Assembly: GCF_002028425.1 (NCBI RefSeq)
Contig: NZ_CP020042.1
Coordinates: 7,229,560 to 7,293,559 of the forward strand
Direction of reading: 5' to 3'
Source of the DNA: Streptomyces katrae
Lineage (GTDB): Bacteria > Actinomycetota > Actinomycetes > Streptomycetales > Streptomycetaceae
DNA length: 64,000 nt
How positions within the stretch are numbered: position 1 is the stretch's first letter; every line of letters begins with the position of its first letter. Of this stretch, positions 58,330-64,000 are shown one piece after another. Under the pieces are notes generated by a model. The model ran no database searches and was not told the DNA's origin. It saw only the letters and a list, made by a program, of their open reading frames with translations. A program made the position numbers and the translations under genes.

Positions 58330-59838
58330 TCAGGGGCAGGCGCCGTCGGCGAGGACGAAATATCCGGCCGGCGACTCCTTCAGGGTGTGCGTGGTGAAGG
58401 TGTTGTAGAGGCCCATGTCCTGGTGCGAGCCCTTGGCGTAGGCGTGACCGCCGTCCGTGGTGGCGCGTCCTGCCCGGACCTGCTGGTAGTTGTCCGCCGT
58501 CCAGCACCTCGGTGACACGCCCGTGGTCGAGGCGCTGATCCCGGCCGAGCGGGCCCCTTCGGCGCCGGCGCCGTCCCGGGCCGCCACGCTGTAGGTGTGG
58601 GTGCTGCCCGGGCTCAGACCCGTGTCGGTGAACGGGGGCCCGCCGGGCGTCGCGATCCGGACCCCGTCGCGGTACACCGCGTACGAGGCGGCTCCGCCGA
58701 CGCCGTTCCAGGCCAGGGTGAGCGAGGTGTCGGTGGCACCGGTGAGGGACAGCCCGCCCGGGGCGGGCAGGTCCCCGGCCCCCGGACCCGAGCCGTCCAG
58801 GCCGAAGAAGCCGGTGATCCAGTAGCTGGAGCAGACCGACCGGATGAAGTGGGCCGTCCCCGTGGCGCCGCACTGCTGGGGGCCCGTTCCCGGGTCCACC
58901 GGCGTGCCGTGCCCGATGGAGGGCACCCGGTCCACCTCGACGGCCACGCTCCCGTCGGCCGCCAGGTACTGCTCGCGGCGGGTCCCGTCCGGGCCGATGG
59001 TGGAGGTGCGGTCCGGGACCTGGCCCAGGCCGTGCACGGCGGTCCACTGGTCGCGCAGCTCGTCGGCGTTCGCCGGGACGACCGTCGTGTCGCGGTCCCC
59101 GTGCCAGACGGCCACCCTCGGCCAGGGCCCGCCGTAGCCGGGATGGGCGTTCCTGACGCTGTCGGCCCAGACCGCCGGGGTGCGGTCCACGCCCGGATTC
59201 ATGCACGTGTAGGCAGCGGCCACCGTGCCGGCGCAGTCGTAGGGGATGCCTGCGACGACGGCACCGGCCCGGAACACGTCGGGGTAGGCGGCGAGCAGCA
59301 CGGCGGTCATGGCACCGCCGGCAGAAAGCCCGGTGACGTAGACGCGGGCCGGGTCGGTCCCGTAGCCGGCCGCCACCGCCGCGACCATCTGCCGGATCGA
59401 GGCGGCCTCGCCCTGCCCGCGGCGGTTGTCGCCGGGTTCGAAGAAGTTGAAGCACCGGTTGCCGTTGTTGGCCGGCGTGGTCTCGGGGAACACGAGGAGG
59501 AAGTGGTACCGGTCCGCGAACGTGCTCAGCCCGGAGTTGTCGGCGTAGACCTGGGCGCTCTGCGTACAGCCGTGCAGCGCCACCACCACGGCCGCGTTCC
59601 GGGGCAGACCGGCGGGCCGGTAGACGTACATGTTCAGCGCACCAGGGTTCGGCCCGAAGTCGCCGGCCTTCTCCAGCGGGACGGCGGCCCGGGCGGCCGG
59701 AGCGGGGGTGACGAGCACCGCCCCCGCCGCCACGGCCACCGCCGCGGCCACCGCGGCCGTCCGCCCGCGCCGCTGCCCGCGCCGGCCCCTCGCCCCGGCG
59801 GAAGACGCCCGCCGCGGCCGTGTCTCACGCATGAACAT
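58330..59838 (-). CDS. Secreted PHB-depolymerase-type esterase with fibronectin domain
   Basis: 502 residues. Signal/Tat-like start (RRASSAGARGRRGQRRGR then hydrophobic AAVAAAVAVAAGAVLV). Esterase core: ALHGCTQSAQVYAD (oxyanion), GLSAGGAMTAVLLAAYPD (lipase box, Ser about 172), HGDRDTTVVPANADEL (Asp) and VPSIGHGTPVD (His). A fibronectin type III module about 380-440 (PAPGGLSLTGATDTSLTLAWNGVGGAASYAVYRDG) and a C-terminal substrate-binding region CWTADNYQQVRAGRA to DGACP follow, typical of Alcaligenes/Streptomyces extracellular PHB depolymerases. ATG 59838 follows AGGGAG. Likely degrades polyhydroxyalkanoate or related polyesters outside the cell. Confidence 0.85.
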   Translation of the reverse strand: MFMRETRPRRASSAGARGRRGQRRGRTAAVAAAVAVAAGAVLVTPAPAARAAVPLEKAGDFGPNPGALNMYVYRPAGLPRNAAVVVALHGCTQSAQVYADNSGLSTFADRYHFLLVFPETTPANNGNRCFNFFEPGDNRRGQGEAASIRQMVAAVAAGYGTDPARVYVTGLSAGGAMTAVLLAAYPDVFRAGAVVAGIPYDCAGTVAAAYTCMNPGVDRTPAVWADSVRNAHPGYGGPWPRVAVWHGDRDTTVVPANADELRDQWTAVHGLGQVPDRTSTIGPDGTRREQYLAADGSVAVEVDRVPSIGHGTPVDPGTGPQQCGATGTAHFIRSVCSSYWITGFFGLDGSGPGAGDLPAPGGLSLTGATDTSLTLAWNGVGGAASYAVYRDGVRIATPGGPPFTDTGLSPGSTHTYSVAARDGAGAEGARSAGISASTTGVSPRCWTADNYQQVRAGRATTDGGHAYAKGSHQDMGLYNTFTTHTLKESPAGYFVLADGACP

Positions 59839-60134
59839 GGCGGCTCCCTGTACGGATACGGAGGAACACAGGACCGACTCGATCGCCGGACCGCGGAGCC
59901 GGCCGTCCATCCGCGCAGGTGGACGCGGCACCGGGGCGTCCTTGACCGTAGGCGCCGCGTCCACCCCCGGAGAATGGTGCGGCGGTCCACATGCCCCGGT
60001 ACAGCCTGTATGCCCAGCCCGTTGCACCGAAGGGGCCGCACCTGCTACCGGCGCCCGGCCCGCGGCGTGTCCTGCGCCCTGGCCGTTCGCTAACGTGGGG
60101 CCCGCCGGAGAAGCCGCCCGACGGAAAAGAACAC

Positions 60135-60875
60135 ATGCACCTCCTTGAGGACCACCACCCCGGTCTCTCGCCGCTCGCCCGCAAGCTGCTCGAGCGCACC
60201 GGCCGCCGCCAGGAGCCGGCAGGCCCCCGGACCCCGACGGAGTTGCTGACGGTCCCCGACCGCACCGGCACCGGCCGGCGGGTCCCCGCCCCGCTGGAGC
60301 TGGTGACCGCTCGTGAGGGCTTCGCGCAGAGGCTCGGCGGGCTGCGCTACACGGTCCGGCGCAGCACTCCGGGAGTCCCCGGCGAGCAGCGGGAAAGCGC
60401 CTCGGAGTGGAACTGGGACCTGGGTACGGCCGTGTGGCCGGATCCGGCGGGGGGCTGGTACTTCGAGTGGACCGGAGAGCTCGTCTCCAGCCCCGTCCGC
60501 TACCTCGCCCACACCGACGGGCGCGTGGGAGTGGAGGCCGGCGACGGAGTGTTCCGGGAGATCGCCTCCTCGACGACGCACCTGATCGAGTCCCACGCCG
60601 TCATGGACGCGGTCGCGGGATGGGACCCCTGGCCGATCGAAGCCGACGGCCACGCCGTGGCCGGCCGACTGGACGGCCTCACCGAGGTCGCCGAAGCGTC
60701 GGGGCCGATGCTGGGGTGGAGGATGTCCGACGTGGTGGCCGTCATGGAGTTCCGCGAGTGGAGCAACCAAGTGCCCCGTGCGCCGAGGGCGTTCATGTGG
60801 TCCCGCGGCGAGGAGGGCCGGCGCCGCCTGCACGACGCCACACGCGCTGCCCGCCCCGGCGGCCGCGACTGCTGA
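60135..60875 (+). CDS. Hypothetical protein
   Basis: 246 residues, no family recognised. N-terminal 45 residues are helical (HHPGLSPLARKLLERTGRRQEP); then a beta-rich region with SEWNWDLGTAVWPDPAGGWYFEWTGELVSSPVRYLAHTDG and a C-terminal part with HLIESHAVMDAVAGWDPWP and DVVAVMEFREWSNQVPRAPRAFMWSRGEEGRRRLHD. Trp-rich, no signal peptide. ATG 60135 follows GGAAAAGA. Perhaps a SUKH/immunity-like or DUF protein; the fold is not decided. Confidence 0.65.
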   Translation: MHLLEDHHPGLSPLARKLLERTGRRQEPAGPRTPTELLTVPDRTGTGRRVPAPLELVTAREGFAQRLGGLRYTVRRSTPGVPGEQRESASEWNWDLGTAVWPDPAGGWYFEWTGELVSSPVRYLAHTDGRVGVEAGDGVFREIASSTTHLIESHAVMDAVAGWDPWPIEADGHAVAGRLDGLTEVAEASGPMLGWRMSDVVAVMEFREWSNQVPRAPRAFMWSRGEEGRRRLHDATRAARPGGRDC

Positions 60876-60932
60876 GCGGTACCCGCCCGCCCGCCCCCGC
60901 CGCGCCGGCGCCCGGTGGCCATCCCCGGCGGG

Positions 60933-61559
60933 TCACGCCCTCCAGTGCGCCCGCCCCAGATGGATCAGCCGGAGCTGGGCCCGGGCGGTGGCGGCGGCGG
61001 CCGACCACTCCTCGCCCCGCAGCGAGGCCGCGAGGAACGCCGACGCCGTCATGAACATGTGGTCGACCAGCAGCCGGGCCAGCATCCGCACGTCGTCGGG
61101 AGTCCAGCCGGCGCCGCCGGGATCCGCACGCAGGACGGCACCGATCTCGTCAGCGAAGGCGTCGAGTTGGGCGGCGATGGCCTCGCGCACCGCCGGGACC
61201 CCGCCGTGGCGCTCGCGGACCAGGAAGCGGACGTGCCCGGGCCTGCTGCGCACCAGCGCGGCGACCAGCCGCACCGCGGCGTCGCCGCGCCGCTCGGCGT
61301 CACCGGTCGCGGCCAGCATCCCCCGTACCGTCACGTGCAGGCTGGCCAGGGCCTCTTCGACGAGTGCGGTCCCGAGTTCGTCCATGCCCCGGAAATGCCG
61401 GTAGAAGGCGGTGGGGGAGACGCCGGCGGCCCGGGTGACCTCCCTGAGGCCCAGGCTGCCGAGGCTGCGCTCCTCCAGCTCCGAGAGGGCCGCGTCGAGC
61501 AGGGCCCGTCGGGTGCGGCGGCGCTGCATCTCGCGGACTCCGGTGGTGTGCAAGGTCAT
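60933..61559 (-). CDS. TetR-family regulator (FabR-like)
   Basis: 208 residues. HTH head: QRRRTRRALLDAALSELEERSLGSLGLREVTRAAGVSPTAFYRHFRGMDELGTALVEEAL (about 12-70), the FabR-like YRHFxGMDEL; the C-terminal domain has HVRFLVRERHGGVPAVREAIAAQ, matching lipid-responsive FabR/DesT regulators. ATG 61559 lies in a perfect palindrome (61559-61580), which is probably the autoregulatory operator. Divergent from the two-gene membrane operon. Confidence 0.86.
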   Translation of the reverse strand: MTLHTTGVREMQRRRTRRALLDAALSELEERSLGSLGLREVTRAAGVSPTAFYRHFRGMDELGTALVEEALASLHVTVRGMLAATGDAERRGDAAVRLVAALVRSRPGHVRFLVRERHGGVPAVREAIAAQLDAFADEIGAVLRADPGGAGWTPDDVRMLARLLVDHMFMTASAFLAASLRGEEWSAAAATARAQLRLIHLGRAHWRA

Positions 61560-61580
61560 GACGCGCAGTCAAGCGCGTCA
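61559..61580. promoter_or_regulatory. 22-bp palindrome touching the TetR start codon
   Basis: TGACGCGC (61559-61566) and GCGCGTCA (61573-61580) are perfectly inverted around AGTCAA. The last base of the left arm side forms the T/A of the TetR ATG. Binding would block transcription initiation of the TetR gene and possibly the divergent operon. Confidence 0.7.
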
Positions 61581-61611
61581 CACTCGCGCTGCGCCAGCAT
61601 GAAGCCAATTA

Positions 61612-61623
61612 GACTGGGTAGTC
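61612..61623. promoter_or_regulatory. GACT-GGGT-AGTC inverted repeat before the membrane operon
   Basis: Short inverted repeat in the less GC-rich promoter region (61605-61650) of the rightward membrane operon; role uncertain. Confidence 0.35.
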
Positions 61624-61659
61624 AGTGCACAACTGTTACCTGAATGGAAGGACGAAACC

Positions 61660-61851
61660 ATGCTCTTCCTCGTAGGTGCCCTGCTGGTGCTCGGAGTCGT
61701 GCTCGGTGCCGTGGTCCACGTCCCCGTGCCCGTCAGCGTGGGCGCAGGCCTCGCCATCGCCCTGTGGCTCGCCGTGTTCGCCGCCCGCGAGCGGTTCTCG
61801 GGCCGCCGCCGCCCCGCGCGGGCCGGCCGGGTGCACGGGGGTGCGCGGTGA
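61660..61851 (+). CDS. Small two-helix membrane protein
   Basis: 63 residues: two hydrophobic helices (LFLVGALLVLGVVLGAVVHV and VSVGAGLAIALWLAVFAA) and a basic tail RERFSGRRRPARAGRVHGG. ATG 61660 follows GGAAGGAC. Ends in GTGA, overlapping the next gene by four bases, so the two are coupled. Possibly the first gene of an operon repressed by the divergent TetR protein. Confidence 0.75.
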   Translation: MLFLVGALLVLGVVLGAVVHVPVPVSVGAGLAIALWLAVFAARERFSGRRRPARAGRVHGGAR

Positions 61852-62192
61852 ACACGCGGACCGAAGACAAGCGCCGTGCCCGTGCCGAAGCGGCTCCGCA
61901 CTCCCGCTCCCGCGACCGGTCGCAGGCGGGCGCCCGGGGCGCGGCCCCCGCCCGTGCCCGGCGCGACGCCGATGCGATGGCCGTGACGGCATTCGTCCTG
62001 GGCCTCGTCGGACTGCTCGTGACGAACCTGCTGCTCGGCCCGGTCGCCGTCGTCCTCGGCGTCGTCGCCCTGCGTCGGCGCACCCGCAGGCCCGGCCGCG
62101 CCCGCCTGGGCATCGCCCTGGGCGTGGCCGACCTGGTCGTCCTCGCCTGCCTCGTCACCGCCGACGGGACGTGGTCGTGGAGCCTCGCCTGA
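61848..62192 (+). CDS. DUF4190-like small membrane protein
   Basis: 114 residues. A basic polar half (about 1-45, RTEDKRRARAEAAPHSRSRDRSQAGARGAAPARARRDADA) followed by two membrane helices VTAFVLGLVGLLVTNLLLGPVAVVLGVVAL and ARLGIALGVADLVVLACLV, the RRRTRRPGRA loop between. Resembles DUF4190-like Streptomyces proteins. GTG 61848 shares bases with the upstream stop (GTGA). Confidence 0.75.
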   Translation: MNTRTEDKRRARAEAAPHSRSRDRSQAGARGAAPARARRDADAMAVTAFVLGLVGLLVTNLLLGPVAVVLGVVALRRRTRRPGRARLGIALGVADLVVLACLVTADGTWSWSLA

Positions 62193-62307
62193 CCGTGCCG
62201 GTGCGCGGGGCATACGCTCGGGAACGCGGCGGGCCCCGCGGACGTCGGACGTTGCAGGGAGCGATCTCTTTGTAGACACTTCACTACCGGGTGAGGAGGA
62301 GGAGCCG

Positions 62308-63042
62308 ATGAGCGCGGCCCACGAGGCACGGCCATGGCCGGACGAAGTCAGCGTCGACAACGCGAGGACGACGCTGCTGCAGCTCCTCGCCCGGGCGGGG
62401 GTCCCCTCCGGTGACGCGCGCCAGCTGATCGGGCTCGTCGAGGCGGGCGCCCTGGCTCTCGCGCACGCGGAACTCGACGGCGCCGGCCGGACCGTCCCGG
62501 GGGACAAGGGCGAGGAGTACCGGTCGGGCTGGCTCGACGGCGCCGAGGCCCTGCTGGAGGAGCTCGGCGCCGTGGCCGAGCGCACCCTGGCGGGGGTCAC
62601 GGGACCGGAGGGGGACCAGGGCGGGGCCGGTGGGCACCCCCGGGCCCGGCGGATGGAAGTGGAGCGGGCCAAGGTCGCGCTCACCCCCCTCTACCTGTCG
62701 TTCACCCCGGCTTCGGAGCTGGACCCGGAGGTGACCGAAGAAGTGCTCGTCGCCGTCCTCGGGACGATGAGCCCCCGGGAGCGGGCCGGCTACGCCGGAC
62801 GGCTGACGGAGTTCGCCGCGCTCCACCGCAGCCGGCTCGAGCGGCTGTTCGCGGCGTACGGACCCGACAGCGCCACCGTGGTGCACGGCCGCTACTCCCT
62901 CCTCCACTCGGTGACGAGCATCGCCGTGCTGGAACGGCTGATCGCCTCCCCCGGGGCGCTGCGGGAGCAGTGGGAGGCCGCGGAGCTGCCGCCGGCGTGG
63001 CTCGACGGACTGACGACCGCCTGGACCGCCGCCCCGGCCTGA
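62308..63042 (+). CDS. Helical hypothetical protein
   Basis: 244 residues, alpha-helical and unrecognised. NARTTLLQLLARAGVPSGDARQLIGLVEAGALALAHAELDGAGR, a middle Gly/Pro loop, then KVALTPLYLSFTPASELDPEVTEEVLVAVLGTMSPRERAGYAGRLTEF and a C-terminal HSVTSIAVLERLIASPGALREQWEAAELPPAWL. No signal peptide. ATG 62308 has GAGGAGGAGGAG, a very strong ribosome site. Separate from the membrane operon by 115 bases. Confidence 0.7.
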   Translation: MSAAHEARPWPDEVSVDNARTTLLQLLARAGVPSGDARQLIGLVEAGALALAHAELDGAGRTVPGDKGEEYRSGWLDGAEALLEELGAVAERTLAGVTGPEGDQGGAGGHPRARRMEVERAKVALTPLYLSFTPASELDPEVTEEVLVAVLGTMSPRERAGYAGRLTEFAALHRSRLERLFAAYGPDSATVVHGRYSLLHSVTSIAVLERLIASPGALREQWEAAELPPAWLDGLTTAWTAAPA

Positions 63043-63070
63043 GCCTCACAGCCGGCTCGTCCCTCTCCGG

Positions 63071-63508
63071 TCACCCTGGCCGGACGGCGAGTTCGGCCTG
63101 TCCGAAGAGCAGGGCGTATCCGCTGGGGAGGGTGCGCAGGATGCGCGTGAGGAGGTCGGGGCCGGCGATGCGGGCCACGACGGCGAGGACGGCACCGGTG
63201 TCCCAGCGGGCGACGGCCTGGCTGGTGCCGGTGCGGGAGGCCAGGTCTTTGACGAAGCCCCAGCCGGTGAGGGTGTCGAAGGCGGGGACCTGGGTGGTCA
63301 GGGTGAGGGCGGCCTCGGCGGGGAGCCGGGCGGCGAGGTCGACGCGTTCGTCCCCGGTCAGTCGTCGGCCGAGCCCGGCCAGGACGTGGTGGACCGCTTC
63401 GGCCGCGCGCCCGGTGTCGGGGTAGGCGCCCTCGTAACGCACGGCTTCCAGCATCTGCTCGTACGTCATCACCGGCGCGGGCCGGTGGAGTTCGGCCTGG
63501 TCGAACAT
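63071..63508 (-). CDS. DUF2267 protein
   Basis: 145 residues. MTYEQMLEAVRYEGAYPDTGRAAEAVHHVLAGLGRRLTGDERVDLAARLPAEAALTLTTQVPAFDTLTGWGFVKDLASRTGTSQAVARWDTGAVLAVVARIAGPDLLTRILRTLPSGYALLFG is the DUF2267 all-alpha core, including the repeated GRRLTGDERVDLAARLP motif. No catalytic residues; these genes usually occur near stress or photosensory loci. ATG 63508 follows AAAGGCAGAG. The gene is followed immediately by a diverged paralogue upstream at 63599. Confidence 0.85.
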   Translation of the reverse strand: MFDQAELHRPAPVMTYEQMLEAVRYEGAYPDTGRAAEAVHHVLAGLGRRLTGDERVDLAARLPAEAALTLTTQVPAFDTLTGWGFVKDLASRTGTSQAVARWDTGAVLAVVARIAGPDLLTRILRTLPSGYALLFGQAELAVRPG

Positions 63509-63598
63509 GGTGTCTGGCTCTGCCTTTCGTATCAGCGCCTTCCGGTGGGCAGGGCTTCGGAGCCGCAGGCCCACGGGGCGCGGCGGACGGGGAGGGTG

Positions 63599-63994
63599 TC
63601 AGTCGGAGCGGGGGCGGCCGAAGAGGAGGTCGTAGCCGGGCGGGAGCTGGAGGAGGACGCGTTGCAGCAGTTCCTCGTCCACGGCGTCGGCGACGGTCGA
63701 CAGCACGGCGCTGACGTCCCAGCGGGCGGTGTTCTCGGTGGCCCCGTCGATCCACGCGGCGGTCGCGCGGACGAACCGCCGCGCGTCCAGGGGCTCGTGC
63801 GCGGGCAGGGGGTTGAGCAGGATGAGCGCGTACGTCTCGGGCAGGCGGGCGGCCACCCGCGCCCGGTCCTCCCCGACGAGGTGGGCGCCCAGGAGGGCGA
63901 GGACCACCCGGGCGGCACGGTCGGCCTCCGCGCGGGAGGTGTATGCGCCGCGCTCCTGAATGTGCTCGATGAAGGCGTCCCAGCGCAAGGTCAT
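63599..63994 (-). CDS. DUF2267 protein (tandem paralogue)
   Basis: 131 residues: TLRWDAFIEHIQERGAYTSRAEADRAARVVLALLGAHLVGEDRARVAARLPETYALILLNPLPAHEPLDARRFVRATAAWIDGATENTARWDVSAVLSTVADAVDEELLQRVLLQLPPGYDLLFG, a second DUF2267 copy with the same ending (LPPGYDLLFG versus LPSGYALLFG). Transcribed in the same direction as the previous gene with a 90-base gap; probably an operon. Window edge is only six bases away, so upstream genes are unseen. Confidence 0.83.
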   Translation of the reverse strand: MTLRWDAFIEHIQERGAYTSRAEADRAARVVLALLGAHLVGEDRARVAARLPETYALILLNPLPAHEPLDARRFVRATAAWIDGATENTARWDVSAVLSTVADAVDEELLQRVLLQLPPGYDLLFGRPRSD

Positions 63995-64000
63995 GGCGCG

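Noticed and set aside
1..64000. CRISPR arrays, tRNA or rRNA genes, phage att sites
   Set aside because: No regularly spaced repeats, no cloverleaf sequence with GTTCGA-type T-loop in a suitable context, and no conserved rRNA blocks were seen.

Overview
The window is very GC-rich actinobacterial DNA and almost certainly Streptomyces or a close relative. The signs are GTG/TTG starts, strong purine-rich ribosome sites, strict GC codon third positions, and family content (many TetR/MarR/LysR/AraC regulators, VOC proteins, DUF2267, GPP34, Tat-exported hydrolases, a Pls/PosA-type NRPS). Housekeeping genes are few (phosphoglucomutase, deoxynucleoside kinase). There are two insertion sequences and at least seven gene remnants, which looks like an accessory chromosome-arm region rather than a conserved core.

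Layout. 0-9.4 kb: secreted SLT-type muralytic protein, DHFR/RibD-like reductase, deoxynucleoside kinase, acyl-CoA synthetase convergent with a secreted M1 aminopeptidase, a membrane protein behind two abutting palindromes, an N-terminally truncated ComB-like gene, and an M48 protease. 9.5-15 kb: AraC/GyrI regulator, MOSC protein, a P450-ferredoxin pair facing a TetR gene across a perfect 18-bp palindrome, a Tat-exported class A beta-lactamase, and a GntR/FCD relic. 15-24.7 kb: VOC protein, small secreted protein, TetX-like flavin monooxygenase, a DinB/MDMPI-GNAT fusion, a DUF2236 oxygenase-like protein fused to four EF-hands, Gfo/Idh/MocA oxidoreductase, purple acid phosphatase-like enzyme, a second RibD-like reductase, and a broken quinone reductase gene. 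24.9-27.8 kb: glycine betaine/choline-type ABC importer of two genes (ATPase; permease fused to binding protein).

28-34.4 kb is a mobile-element and decay zone. An intact IS481-family element with a 6-bp target duplication sits between a MarR gene and an old-yellow-enzyme gene. A GPP34 gene follows. Next is an IS1182-family element with a frameshifted transposase, and beyond it the wreck of a two-component system/efflux locus: the response regulator receiver is joined to a histidine-kinase tail, and the membrane-fusion protein is gutted. Arrays of 11-bp direct repeats that look like the OmpR-type operators of this lost system are still present.

34.4-42.3 kb: small lipoprotein, a 1310-residue Pls/PosA-family NRPS (adenylation, carrier, then membrane and hexapeptide-repeat modules), methyltransferase, a collapsed aminoglycoside phosphotransferase relic, a GNAT enzyme with a duplicated start region, and small coiled-coil proteins. 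42.5-46.9 kb: a PaoABC-type molybdenum aldehyde oxidoreductase operon plus a PRC-barrel protein, closed by a strong hairpin. 47-55.3 kb: two VOC proteins, a helical-repeat protein, an endoglycoceramidase-like GH5 enzyme divergent from a secreted EEP-fold phosphodiesterase, hypothetical proteins, phosphoglucomutase, and a charged-repeat small protein. 55.3-64 kb: LysR/cupin divergent pair, two secreted hydrolases (a PHB-depolymerase-type enzyme and an alpha/beta hydrolase), a TetR gene with a palindrome touching its start codon, a two-gene membrane operon, and tandem DUF2267 genes.

I saw no rRNA or tRNA gene, no CRISPR array and no replication origin. All family assignments are by recognition of motifs and not by search.
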